Of a stretch of 50,000 bases of DNA, positions 33,333-46,370 are shown piece after piece; position 1 is the first letter of the stretch, and every line of letters starts with the position of its first letter. This DNA comes from Anaeromyces robustus (lineage: Eukaryota; Neocallimastigomycota; Neocallimastigomycetes; Neocallimastigales; Neocallimastigaceae). Where the stretch lies: the NCBI GenBank assembly GCA_002104895.1, contig MCFG01000200.1, forward strand, positions 40,001-90,000, in the 5' to 3' direction. Under the pieces are notes generated by a model that made no database searches, was not told where the DNA came from, and worked only from the letters and a program-made list of their open reading frames with translations. The translations under genes were made by a program, and so were the position numbers.

Positions 33333-33793
33333 ATGGGAGGAGGTGATTTGGTAAATTTAAAAAAAAATATTAAATAATAATTATATAATTCAATAATTCT
33401 TTATGTAATATTATTCAAAAAATCTATAAATAATTATTAAATATGAAGAATAACCAATATTCTTCATATTTAATATTTATATTATATTTTTACATGAATA
33501 ATTTCCTATATATATGAATAATATACCTATATATATGAATAATTTACCTATATATATATCTTTTTATATAATAATAATAATATTATGGAAAATAGAATTT
33601 AAAAAAATCATGGCATCCAGCCACGATTCATAACCAAGAAAAGGTATGGCTCGCTGAAAGAAGAGCCGAAGAAGAAAAGAAAAAAATGGAACAGTTGCTT
33701 AAAGAAAAAAAAGAAGAACAAGAAATGCAAGAACTGTTAGCGTTACAAGCGGCTGCTGGTACAGGAAAAAAGTGAGTTTAATATAATGTAACG

Positions 33794-33828
<35 letters not shown>

Positions 33829-35400
33829 GTATTAATATATCATTTATTATATTTACTAACAATATTTTAACTGTTATAATTTGTTTAAAATAAATAAATA
33901 TATTTAAAAGGAGGAAAATTGATCGTGGTTTAGATTGGATGTATACAGCTGGAACAAATAATCAAAATGAGTTAAATGAAGACCGTGAAGCATATCTTTT
34001 AGGTACAAAAAAAATTGACAAATTATTAGATGGGAAATCAAATAATGAAGAAGTAAGAATTAACTATTTATATATATAATATTTAATATTTGTAAATTTT
34101 ATATTTTATTTTTTTTTTTTTTTTTTTTATTATTATTATTATGATTAATTATCATATTATATATATTTATATATTTATATTTTATAATAAGCTTTCAGCA
34201 AATAGTGCTTTTGGAAAAAAAAATGCAATGTATGGATTATCTGCTAATACTTATCGTGATACCCAAAATAAAATTAGAGATGATCCATTATTAATGATAA
34301 AAAAGAGAGAACAAGAAGCTTTAAAACGTATAATGGAGAATCCATTAAGAGTAAAAGAAATAGCTAATATAGATTCAAAAAAAAGTAGCAAAAAAAGCAA
34401 AAAGGAAGGACATGATAAAAAGAAGAAATCAAAAAAACATCATCATCATCATCATCATAAAGAGAGTAAAAATAATAATAGTGATAGTAGTAGCTCTGAT
34501 TCTGAAAATGAAATTAATCCAAGTAAAAGAAGACCAGATGAAAGATCAAGAGATTCTTATTTCTCTTCAAGAAATCATAGATCAAATGAAATAAATAATT
34601 ATTATCAAAAAAGGAAAAATCATTCAAGTAGTAAAAGTAGAAGTAGAAGTAGAAGTATAAGTAGAAGTAGAAGTAAAAATAGAAGTAGAGACAGAAGTAG
34701 AAATAGAAGTAGAGGCAGAAGTAGAAGTAGAAGCAGAAGCAGAAGCAGAAATAGAAGTCAAAATAGAAATAGCAGAGAAATATATAATTCCTCGTCCAAA
34801 AGAGCTATTAATGAAAAAAGAAGTCGTAGCAGAAGTGAAAGTAGAGATAAATATAAATATGGGAAGAATTCTTCATATTATAAATATAAAAATAATAATA
34901 ATAGTAATAGTAATAGTAATAGTAATAAAGAAACTGAAGAAGAAAGAAAGAAAAGAGAAGAAGAAGAAAAGGAAAAGAAGAAATTAGAAAAACAAAAGAA
35001 ATTAGAAGAGATGATGCAAAATGCAAAAGATTGGGAAAAAGAAAGAAAACAACGTGTAGAAACAAATAAATTAAGAGATGAAAAAATATATGAACAAGAA
35101 AAAGAAGAAAGAATGTTAGCTAATAAAAAGAGAGAAGCTATGGGCTTTAGTGATAAAAATACAACGGGTATTGACTTTATAAAGTAAGTTTTTTTTTTTT
35201 TTATTATTATCATTATCATTATTATAAATATAATAAAATAAAAAAAGAATATATATAAAATAACTTTTTTTCCTTAAATTAATTAAATAATTAGGGATCT
35301 ACAAAAATCTACATTTTTATCTGCTAACTCTTCAACAGCAGATATGGTTAGAAGAAAAAGAACATTTGCACAACATGAAGGAAATATCAATGATAAATAA
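33333..35400 (+). CDS. CWC25: Pre-mRNA splicing factor CWC25
   Basis: CWC25 joins the activated spliceosome and is needed for the first transesterification step. Five exons (33333-33350, 33596-33771, 33911-34052, 34192-35183, 35295-35400) join in frame. Exon 1 encodes only MGGGDL and continues NLKKSWHPATIHNQEKVW, the diagnostic N-terminal CIR-type domain. Exon 3 gives LDWMYTAG and EAYLLGTKKIDKLL, and exon 4 gives KIRDDPLLMIKKREQEALKR, all in the order found in animal and yeast homologues. The central part has a Lys-rich segment with a seven-His run, then an Arg-Ser/Ser-Arg repeat domain (about 34620-34850), an Asn/Ser run and a charged coiled coil. The C-terminus ends with KRTFAQHEGNINDK. Confidence 0.95.
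33435..33475 (+). other. Perfect 18-bp hairpin in CWC25 intron 1
   Basis: ATTAAATATGAAGAATA (33436-33452) is followed by a five-base loop ACCAA and its exact reverse complement (33458-33474). One further T-A pair at 33435/33475 makes 18 bp. Confidence 0.8.
33505..33562. repeat. Short tandem repeat in CWC25 intron 1, unit about 24 bp
   Basis: CCTATATATATGAATAAT(A/T)TA appears at about 33505, 33528 and (partly) 33548, close to the exon 2 acceptor. Confidence 0.65.
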
Positions 35401-36268
35401 ATAAATATACATTAAAGTATTAAAAAAAAAAAAAAAAAAAAAAAAAAGGAATAATAATCTAACCTTATCCTTTTTTTATTCATTAACTTTAACATAAAAT
35501 AAATATATATATATATTAAGAATCATCAAAACATATAACATTAAATATAAACAGCATAATTCATAAATAAAAAAAATTCAATAATTTAATAAATTTTTTT
35601 TTTTTCTATTTATATAAATAAAAAAAAAAAAACCATTAATAATAATTATAATAATATTAACTCTCTTTAAAAATTTAATTAATAAAATAATTGTATGTTG
35701 TTCTTTATTATTTTTATTTGTTTTTGTTTGTTTTTCGTTTTTTTTTTTTTTTTTTTGTTTTTTTTCTTTTTTTTTTTTTTTTTTTTATTTTTGTTTTTGT
35801 TTTGTTTTGTTTTGTGTATTTTTGATTTTTTTTTTTTTTTTTAGTTTATTTAAAAAAATATACAATATTTTTTTGAAACCTAAAAAATGATAAAGTTTTT
35901 TAAAAACTATCACCTTAGGTATTAAAAAATTAATTCTCTTTTCTAGATAAATAATTTTTAACTATCTATACTGGATATTTTGCATTTTTTTTCTTTTATA
36001 TATACTTATGTAATTTTTATTAATTTAATTTTTTATATTTGCTTTATTTAAATAAAAATAAATACTTTAATTTCTTTTTGTTATTATTATAAATACTTTT
36101 GGTATTTATTTTCTATTTTTTTTTATTGCTTAGTTTTATTATGTTTGCTTGGGTAAAAAAATATAAATATCTTATATCATTAATCTTGTATTAACATTAT
36201 ATTAATTCCAAAATTAATTAATATAAAATATATTGTTCTAAAAAAGACATTATTTAGCTCTCACTAAT
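35401..36268. other. AT-rich intergenic region between CWC25 and RAMP4
   Basis: No gene is seen. It contains A-runs just past the CWC25 stop (about 35420-35446) and T-rich blocks with TTTTTG and TTTTG repeats at about 35700-35845. Both genes end here, so 3' processing signals for both are expected. Confidence 0.55.
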
Positions 36269-36556
36269 TTACTTCTTTCCGAAAAGTTCAAATATAGCAG
36301 AACCAATAACAATGAATAAGAATAAACCAAGAACAGCTGGACCAACTGGGAATTGCTTTTCCTTCTTTCTCTGTTTATTTAAATAATTTGTTTATAAATA
36401 TAAAATAAAATTAACATTTGCTTTCCTACTTTAAAATATAATGTATACATTAAATAAATAAAAATTGATACTTACTAAAGAAGTTTCAACTTTTCCTCTC
36501 TTGTGAATGTTCTTAGCGAAAGCTTCGTTCTTCTTTCTAATGTATGGTGATGAGGC
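36269..36556 (-). CDS. SERP1: RAMP4/SERP1 family ER membrane protein (first exon unresolved)
   Basis: A small tail-anchored protein associated with the Sec61 translocon and the ribosome. Exon 36476-36556 encodes ASSPYIRKKNEAFAKNIHKR and GKVETSL. Exon 36269-36370 encodes RKKEKQFPVGPAVLGLFLFI, continuing VIGSAIFELFGKK and stop. The order basic N-terminus with a KN-I-x-x-RG motif, linker, one C-terminal transmembrane helix is that of RAMP4/yeast Ysy6. The intron between them is GTAAG to CAG and keeps frame. The GCC at 36556 follows an AG acceptor, so a tiny 5' exon supplies the Met. A candidate ATG AAA followed by GT lies at 36895-36900 on the minus strand but is weak. Confidence 0.85.
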
Positions 36557-36739
36557 CTATTTATTATAAAACATATATATTATTAGTAGTTGCGTAAAAA
36601 AATATTTTTAAAATTTTAAATCTATTTGTTTAATCCCTTTATTCATATTATAGATCACCAACTATAATATACTTAATATAAAATTCAATAATATTTTATT
36701 TTATAATATAAATGTAATATATATAAAAACGTAAAGTTT

Positions 36740-36771
<32 letters not shown>

Positions 36772-38977
36772 GGATTAATATAAAATAAATATCATAAATT
36801 TAATATAATAATAAATCCAATATTTTAAAAAAATATATATAAAAGATAAATAATAAATATTATAATTTAATAGTAATCTTTTATATATATACACTTTCAT
36901 GAATACTTCATAACGTTTACTTTTTACATATACATAAAAAAGTATTATTATATTATTATTCCATCCTATAACAGTATTATTTAAATAATGCGCGTTTCTT
37001 TTTTTTCAATTTTGATTAATTTTATAAAATTTCTTTTTAATTAATTATTATTCCAACCATTTGAATATTATACTTATTGAATTATCATTGTTTTTATAAT
37101 ATATCTTATTTTTCATCTTTTATTGATAGATATATATATATAATCGTATAATATTTACCATTGTTTTTATAGATTTTATTTATTATTAAAAAATATATAT
37201 ATAAATTATAATTTAAATAAAAAATTATTTGAAAAGAAAAATATTAATTTTTAAATAATTCCTTTTTATTTTATAGCATTATTTTTGTAATGAAAATAAA
37301 GCTATATAATAATATTATATATTATAGTATAAACGTTTATTAAAATTATTCATTAATTCTTAAATTTTGAAAATCAATAATTAAATATTATACTATATAT
37401 TCTTATATATAATATATATTATTGATAATAAATGAAACTAATTATTTTTTTAATTAAAATTTATATTAAAAATAAATATATGTTATAATTAATATAATAA
37501 TATATGTATTTTACATATATAATATTTTTATGACTTTACTATTAATGATTGGTAATTCATATATCAAAAATATACTTTTCTAATATATTAAAATATATTT
37601 ACCAAAAATATTACATAAAAATATAAAAATAAAAATATATATAATACTATAATACTAATATTTAAATTATTAAATTTTTTGCACTGTTGTATTAAGAAAA
37701 AAAGAATGATTAGTGATGAAATATACCAAAAAAAAAAAAAAAATTACTCCTAATAAAAACTAAGCATTATTTAATTAGATAAATCCTTATTTTTTAATAT
37801 TATAGAAAAATAGATCATATAATTATATATTTAATTCTTTAGAATTAAAATTAAATATAAAATATAAGAAAATATTATACATAATTATAAAACTACAATA
37901 TTAAATATACATATAGTACTAAATATATTTTCACTTGTAAAATTAATTAAAACATAATTTCACTATAAATATATAAATATATATCATTTAATATACTTTT
38001 ATATATATTAAAATTAAAACTTTAAAAAATAGTTTTAATATTTAATAATTAATTATTAAATATTAAAACTACTTTTTACAATAAAAAAATATAATAAAAA
38101 AAGGTATAAAAACCATTCATAAATATAGTTTTGAATAGGAATATATCATTCAAAAAATATATATTTATTATTTATTTAAGATATTAGCATAAAAATTAGA
38201 AATATAAATGAAATAATATTGAATTTTATAAAAATGAAACAACAATAATAATAATAATATACATAGTATTAATTATGTAAAATGAAACAAGTCTTTTTTT
38301 TAATATTTATTTTATAAAAAAATAATTTTATAAAATTTACTATATTTTATAAATAAATTTGTTTTATAATTTTATATATAATTTTATTGTATAATTATTT
38401 TTGTTATTAACTTTAATATACATATTTAAAATATTTATATACAATATTAATTAAAATGTGTATAAAGTTTTTAATTAGTTATATGTATGAATTTAATAAG
38501 ATAAAAATATGTAACAAGAAATGAAATGAATTTTAATTATATAAAAAATTGAAATGTAAAAACTTTTTTAAATAAAAAAAATTAAAATAAAATAAAATAA
38601 AAAAAATAAAAAAAAAACAATAATAGTAATAATAACAAATACTAAAATTAATATGGAAATCAATTATTACATAAATAAATTAATTTATTCACATAGAAAA
38701 ACATTATTATACTATTATTGTTATTAAATTAAAAGGAAATTTAAATATACTTTATTTAATTATAAAAGAATTCAAATTGTGTATATAAGATTTAATTCAT
38801 TATATAATTAATTATTTACTAAATATTTTTTCTATTATTTGTATTATGAATAATAATTATGATTATGATTATATAATTTTTGGCATTAATTAAACAAAAA
38901 ATAATTTATAAAAATTAACAAAGTAAAAGAAAAAAAAATATAATATAATTTATTATTTATTATTATATAAATGAAAT
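36557..38977. other. AT-rich intergenic region with a 42-bp perfect palindrome
   Basis: No coding exon is seen apart from the possible RAMP4 first exon near 36900. Contents are A/T homopolymer and dinucleotide runs. One self-complementary block at 38030-38071 is described separately. Confidence 0.6.
38030..38071. repeat. Perfect 42-bp palindrome
   Basis: The 21 bases ending at 38050 are the exact reverse complement of those from 38051, with no loop. The outermost pair is T/A. It is built only of A, T and a few G/C (AGTTTT ... AAAACT). Confidence 0.85.
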
Positions 38978-39280
38978 TTATCCAGTTAATAACATATTCT
39001 CTATTTCTGATAAAAATGTAGTTTCTGGATCAAAAGATTCATTGATAATCTTTTTTGGTATATTAGAAATAGAAGAAGATGTTTTTGATTTTGGTGGTAA
39101 AGGCGATTTTATAGTTTCTGTAATATTACTATAACACTTTATGAATTCATTATAATCACTAGAATTCTCAGAAGAATTAATCTCTGAAATATCTTGTGAC
39201 ATTTGTTTTAGCATTGCTTCATCTATTTCTAATTCCTGATTAATTAAAATTGTTGCATTTTATTAAAATATATAAAAAAG

Positions 39281-39328
<48 letters not shown>

Positions 39329-40733
39329 TATGTTAAAAAAATATAATTTATAAATTATTGTTTAATAATTATATGTATATATATAAATTATTATAATAAA
39401 AAAATAAAATAGTTACCTTTATTGAGTTATTTAACGTTTCTACTAGAGTTTCCTTTGTTATGCTATTACATATCAATTCAACCTTTTCTTTACATCTATT
39501 AAATTAATTAAATATTTTTTTTAATAATTATTAATATTAATAATGGATTAACATTTCAACTAATAATATAACATAACAAATATATATATACTGATTTATT
39601 TCTGTTATTGATTTCATTCTTCTATTGATTTGTTGTTCAAGCATTAATTTTATAGTGTCTCTTGCCTATTATTCATTATTAAAAAATAAGATATATATTT
39701 AATTATCAATATAGTTATCTTTTTCATTTTTCATTATAAGTAATTTACTTTTTTGACTTTTTAATATTATATATATATTATAAATAATAAAAAATAATAA
39801 TAATAATAAATATATATTAAAAATATTATATTTACTTGATGAGTTCTACAACCATTTAAAATATGATGCATATTAATAAGAATAAGTCGTATATTATCTA
39901 TATTTGTTCTAAACTGTAAACAAATTTATGTTTTAATGAAACAGAATACATTTATAAATGAATAAATAAATATATAATATATATACATAAATTTTTATTT
40001 ATAATATTGGTAATTTTAGTGTTAAATATAAAAAATTACATCTTCTGGAGCACGAGATAAAGTTTTCAATAATTCAACATAATTAAATAATAATGAATGA
40101 TTTAATTTTTTTAAAATTTTAATGTATTCCTCTGTTCCTGTTTATTACAAATTTCATTTTATAAAATATAAAATAAATATTATTTATTATGTTTTAATTT
40201 TGTTGAATTTGATTTAATTAATTAAATATATTTAATATATATAAAATCAAATATATAAATAGAAATTAATATTGAATATTATGTATAATAAAATTATAGA
40301 TAATAATAATTTTAAAAATTATAAATTATAATTTATTATTAACCTTCAACTTCATCCGGATATAATTGTGGAATTTGATAATTTTTTAATAATTGAATTT
40401 CCTCTGTAATCTTTATATACAATAAATTTCATTTTATAAATATATGTTAAATTTCAATAAATCCTTTACTAAAATAAAAATAAATCAACTTATATTTTTA
40501 AATATTTAATATAATACCGGCTTCGTCATTCCAAATACTGTAAAAGTTCCCGTTGTTAAAGGTTTTGGAGGATCCAAAAAAGAAAAATCTTGTTGTTGAA
40601 TAGTAGCAGCCAATGTTGCTGAAGAAGCTGATTTTAATGCTTCTTCACGCAATTTAATATTTTCATCAGTATAATTTAAATAAAAAACTGGTGGTGGTGG
40701 ATATAATTCCGAAACAGTTTGTTCTCCTGACAT
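38978..40733 (-). CDS. MED7: Mediator complex subunit Med7
   Basis: Med7 sits in the Mediator middle module, pairing with Med21, and links activators to RNA polymerase II. Seven exons in phase on the minus strand begin MSGEQTVSELYPPPPVFYLN, with YTDENI, the typical Pro-rich Med7 start. PPKPLTTGTFTVFGMTKP follows. The later exons give QIPQLYPDEVEG, then EYIKILKKLNHSLLFNYVEL, then NIRLILINMHHILNGCRTHQ and ARDTIKLMLEQQINRR. These match the Med7 helices, including the HH-x-x-N-x-x-R-x-HQAR signature, which is split by an intron after Gln. The last exon (38978 to about 39237) adds an acidic, Ser-rich tail with PLPPKSKTSSS, longer than in animals. Introns are 70-180 bp. Confidence 0.93.
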
Positions 40734-41076
40734 TTTTATTATTATTATTTTAAATATACTATTTGTATATATTTATTGTATTTATATTTTCTATAGATAA
40801 AATTATAATTTTTGAAATTTGGATGTTATAGTATATTTTATTATTTTGATACTATATAATATAAATTAATGAAATATATAATTTATATTTTATATATTTA
40901 TATAAATTATTTCTTTTTTTCTTTTATTTTTCTTAAAAATAATACATTTAATGTATAAAATACTAAAAATAATATTAAAAGTTATTGATAATCCATTTCT
41001 AATCATATATAATTTTTAAATATATATATAATTTATTTAAAAATCAAAATTTATTATCCATGATTTATTTATATAT

Positions 41077-41109
<33 letters not shown>

Positions 41110-41399
41110 TATAATAAATTTTTGAAAAATTATTATATTATATACTTAAATTTATGTTGAAATAAATAAATAAATATATGTTTAAATTTATGCTGAAAAT
41201 CAATAAATATATGTATATAATTAAATTATATAAACTATAACTATTTCAAATAATTTGAATGTTTCCATTTTATCATGTGATAGAAGATTTTCTTAAATCA
41301 ATTTAATAATTATTATATATTAAAATTAATTAGAAAAAAAAATTTTTATAAAAAACAATATTTTATTTGAAAACTATATTTTAAAAAATAAAATAAAAA
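40734..41399. promoter_or_regulatory. Divergent upstream region of MED7 and PSD
   Basis: Both neighbours start outward from this 666-bp A/T-rich gap, so it should hold both promoters. It contains an AAT run at about 41081-41109 and two copies of AAATTTATG(T/C)TGAAA about 40 bp apart (about 41148 and 41185). No known element is recognised. Confidence 0.4.
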
Positions 41400-41755
41400 A
41401 TGAATAATTTACAAAATCAAATTATTCATAATAATGCCTTCAAAACTAATTATATATTAGTTAATGGTCTAAAAAAAATAAATTTGAGTCACAATATAAA
41501 GTCATATAAAAGTACATTAATAATAGCTAATGTTAATTATTCTAATTTAAAAAGTCTTCAACATCTTAACTGTCAATCACCTTCCCAACTATCGTTTAAT
41601 GGTTTATTTATTAATAACAATTTAAATAATCAAATATTATTCAAGCATAATTATTCCCAAACTACAAATGGTAAATATTGTTGATATATAATATTTAATA
41701 TATATATCTATAAAGAAAATTACTATTATTACTAAACTTATTATATTTTTATTTA

Positions 41756-41827
<72 letters not shown>

Positions 41828-42659
41828 TTTCTATATATATAATTTATATAATTTCAAAATAATTATTCTATTTAATAAATTTAAATATATTGATTATATT
41901 TTAATAATATCTTTATTATAAATAATAAATAATATTAAATTTAACAGATAATGAAAATGAAGAAAAAATAGGAAATAATAATGAAATTAATAATTCAAAT
42001 GAAACCGAAACTAGTAAAGAAACTTCAAATAATACAACTAATAATGAACATTCCAATAACAAGAATAATAATGAAGAAAAAAATAAAACTAATATTTATT
42101 CCATTGTCCTTGGACTTATAGCTGTTTCAACAGCAGGAACCTTAAAAGTTCATAAAAAAGTTATGGAAAAAAGACTTGAAGAATTAGAAAATGAAACACA
42201 AATTAAAATTGAAGGATCACATTTGGTAATAATAATTATATATTATAATTATATTATTATTGTATATATATTTATATCTTAATTATTTTTATATATATTT
42301 TATAAATATATTAATAAAATGTCATTATAATGAAAATAAAATTATATATTATAGATGAAATTCTATGCAATGTTGCCCTTAAGAATTTTATCAAGATTTG
42401 CTGGAAAAGTTTTAAATGCCACTGTCCCAGAGAAATTCCGTGAAAGTCTTTACAAAGCCTATGCAAAAAAGTTCAATTGTAATTTAGACGAAATGCTGGA
42501 TGAAGATTTAACTCACTACCAAAGTATAGCACAATTCTTTTATAGAAAAGTAAAACCAGAAGTTAGACCTATTGATAAAAAAGCCGAATTGGTAAATGCA
42601 ATTTAATAATTTTTGTTTGTTTGTTTGTTTGTTTTATTTTTATTTATTTATTTATTTTT

Positions 42660-42690
<31 letters not shown>

Positions 42691-43384
42691 ATACTACTTT
42701 AATTTTTATATGCATTATTATTAATTAACATTATTATTATTATTATTGTTGTTGTTGTTATTGTTACTATTATATATAATATATACTTATCCTAAATGTT
42801 TTTGAAAAAAAAAAAAGGTAAGTCCAGTAGATGGAAGAGTTTTACAATTTGGTGAAATTATTAATAATGAAATTGAACAAGTTAAAGGTTTTACTTATTC
42901 ACTTAATGCTCTTCTTGGATATGATGGTAATTCAAAAAAAGAAAAAACTATTATATTTAATAAAGATAAACTTATAAAATCTTTAAATCGCTTACCATCC
43001 CATGTAAATATGAGTCATCAAAAATTCCTTAAAACTTATTCCATTGATTCATCAAAAGATTTAGAAAAAATGAAAGAAAATAATAATTATGACGCTTTCT
43101 CTAGACATGGTAATAAATTGTTTTATTGTGTTCTCTATCTTTCTCCAGGAGATTATCATCATTTCCATTCACCAACAAATTGGATTATTGAAAAACGTAG
43201 ACATTTTTCAGGTAAATCATATATTTATATATATACTATGAAATGAAATATCTTAATTTAATCATTATAATTTATATAAAATATAAAAAAAATTCTATAT
43301 TTTAAACGTCCATATAAATATTAATCATTATATTTTATAAAATTTATATAAATCGTTATATTTATTCAAAAATATCGATATTAT

Positions 43385-43419
<35 letters not shown>

Positions 43420-44017
43420 ACACTTACTTAGTGTCTCACCAAAGGTTGTTAATTTAGTTCATAATTTATTTACTGTTAATGAACGTATTGCCCTTATTGG
43501 TAGATGGAAACATGGATTCTTTTCAATGACCCCTGTAGGAGCTACAAATGTTGGTTCTGTCGTATTAACTATTGATGATGTAAATATAAAATACTAATAA
43601 AAAAAAAAAAAGCAAAATATAAATAAATAAAAATTCCAATATATAAACTATATAAATATTAAATATGAAAAAATAATAAAAATAATATAATATATATATT
43701 ATTATTTTAAAATATTTTATTAACTATATATATATTAATTATTTCAAATATTATTAAATATATAGAAATTAAAAACTAATATGCCATACCGTAAACAAGT
43801 TGTTAAACGTAGAGCAGTAAAATATGGTGTATATTCCGAACGTTCATATGATAATGTGTCAGTTTTACTTAAAGGTATACCAATTCATCGTGGGGAAGAA
43901 TTAGGTGGATTCCAAATGGGTTCTACCGTTGTTTTAGTATTTGAAGCCCCAAAAAGTTTCAAATTCAATATTAAACCATACCAAAAAATAAATATTGGAC
44001 AAGCTATATCAAAATAA
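41400..44017 (+). CDS. PSD1: Phosphatidylserine decarboxylase proenzyme (mitochondrial-type, PSD1-like)
   Basis: Converts phosphatidylserine to phosphatidylethanolamine using a pyruvoyl group made by self-cleavage. Six exons (41400-41670, 41948-42225, 42355-42591, 42818-43211, 43419-43579, 43766-44017) join in frame. The N-terminus is basic and Asn-rich, a likely organellar presequence, then an Asn/Glu linker and one membrane helix ([17 protein letters not shown]). Catalytic features are SPVDGRV (the Asp), [10 protein letters not shown] (the His) and the self-cleavage site [14 protein letters not shown], with the Gly-Ser bond at 43921/43922. Most PSD1 enzymes have LGST; here Met replaces Leu. 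The target organelle is the mitochondrion in most fungi and would be the hydrogenosome in an anaerobic one. Intron 1 carries a TTA microsatellite. Confidence 0.94.
41757..41826. repeat. TTA triplet microsatellite in PSD intron 1
   Basis: About 22 uninterrupted triplets between exons one and two. Confidence 0.85.
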
Positions 44018-44789
44018 TTAATTTTTATAAAGAATATTAATAAAATTTATACAAAAAAAATTAAAAAAAATATATATATATAATAGTAAATATATTAATA
44101 AATTAATATTAAGTTATTAAGTATATATTTATATATATATATACTATATTTGCAAAAATGAAATAAAAAATAAAAAAAAAAAAAGTAAAAAAATAAAAAA
44201 ACATTAAATTAATATTTATATATTTTAATTAAATATTTATATAGAGTATATTTCTATCATTGTATTATATATTATACATAATAGATTATATAACAAATTT
44301 AAAGAAAAAAATTTTAATAAATAATAAAAGCATAAATTTATTAAATAAAAATAAAAAAAAATTAATAAATCTTTTGGTTTAACATATATATTTTAAGTGT
44401 AAAATTCATTCATTTTACATATTGATATTTTTTTATATTTTTGAATATTTGTATATTATGTATATGAAGAAATCCTATTAGTATTAATCAATAATGAATT
44501 TAATTCATTTATTTATCAATTTGTTTTAACATAATTTGATATTGATTTTTTTTCTGTTGTATAAATTATTGTATAAAAAAATAAGTTAATATATACCGAA
44601 TTAAATAATATTTAAAATTTCAATAAATGAAATTTTATTATTTGCTTTTTTTAATAGACTGATTATATATTTTTATAATTTTAAATCTATATAATTGATG
44701 AATAATACATACAATTATAAAGATTAGATTTATTTATATTAATAATTTATAAAGTTATTAAAATTAGATTTAGCAATTAGATTTAAATG

Positions 44790-44910
44790 TATAAATAAAT
44801 AAATAAATAAATAAACAAATAAATAAACAAATAAATAAATATATATAATAAATATATAAATAAATAAATAAATATACAAATAAATAAATAAATAAATAAA
44901 TAAATAAATT
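44790..44910. repeat. AAAT-rich array, copy 1
   Basis: AAAT tetranucleotides broken by AAACAAAT and by the core ATATATAATAAATATATAAAT. The same core with the same order of variants recurs at about 46278-46370. Confidence 0.7.
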
Positions 44911-46277
44911 CATTTCATATATTATAATAATTTAATGTAAAGTATTTATTTTTTTAAAAAAAAAAATTTATATAAATATTATAATATTTATTACTATAAT
45001 TATAAAAAGAAACTTTTATATTATATATATTTATATTTTATATTTTATATTTATTCTATTTTAATTTACCAAAATCACGAAATATAATTATTGATATTAT
45101 AAATATATATCATTTATATATTATAAATTTAAACTTATAATGATTATAATCTAACCAATAAAATTTTAATCGATTTCTATGTACAATTATTTATTTAGTA
45201 ATATATATTTATAATATATTGGATTGTAATCTATCATTATATAGAATGTCATGAAACTTATTCATTTGCGAATTATAAATATAATTAATAATATATTATT
45301 TTATAAGAATATTAATATATTATATATTATACAAATATATATAAAGCTGAGTAAAAAATTTGTGTATTTTTATTTTAAAATTTGAAAAATTTTTAACATT
45401 TAGTTTATTATATATAATAATAATTAATTGGTAATATATTTATAATATTACTGAATATATATGTAAATTTATTCAAAATATTGTAACAATTAAATTTATT
45501 AGAATGTTTTTATTACTATATTATTTTTTTTTTTTAAAAAAAAAGGATTTTAATTTATAAAATTAAAATTCTTGTAATATATAAATAGATAAATATAAAC
45601 AAATTAAATAAATAATTATAAAAATAAATGAATAAAAATAAAAATAATATTATAAAAACAACTATAAAAAAAGGTAGTAAATTATTACTAGTATATTATT
45701 ATTGATTTAGTAAAACTGTAAAGGTTTGTATTAATAATATAATAATAAATATTAATAAATAATAATATTAAATAAAAAATAATGATAATAAATATGTTAT
45801 AAAAAAGAGTGCATTTTTTTGGTTTTATACTCTTTCTAAAAATAAGAAATACTTAATTTAAAATATTATTTTGTTTCTGTATTTTTATTATGTATATATT
45901 ATGTATATAAATCACAATTTTTAGTTTTTAATAATTATTATAACTATCATTTTTTAAATCTTATTTGTTTAATGGTGGATAAACGGAAAATGTAAATAAA
46001 AGCGTATTATTTTTATTTATTATTCAAATTATCTATAATTAATTAATTAATTATATTTTAATTATTACATATTTAATACATTCTTTTCATTATTTTTTTT
46101 TTTATATACCTCCTTAAAATATAAAAATATTTAAATACATAGTAATAAACAGTTAAATAAAATAATAATAGAAGTAAATCAATAAATAAATATATAAATA
46201 AATAATTTATAATTTAATATATATTTTGTATTCTACAAAATACATTTATTATTTAAGAATGTATCAATCTAAAACCT

Positions 46278-46280
46278 ATA

Positions 46281-46319
<39 letters not shown>

Positions 46320-46370
46320 ACAAATAAATAAATATGTATAATAAATATATAAATAAATAAATAAATAAAT
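46278..46370. repeat. AAAT-rich array, copy 2
   Basis: Shares with copy 1 the order AAAT run, AAACAAAT, then ATGTATAATAAATATATAAA, then AAAT run, with one A-to-G difference in the core. Confidence 0.7.

Noticed and set aside
34808-35219. Minus-strand open frames over CWC25 exon 4
   Set aside because: Shadows of the Arg-Ser and Lys/Glu-rich coding sequence on the plus strand.
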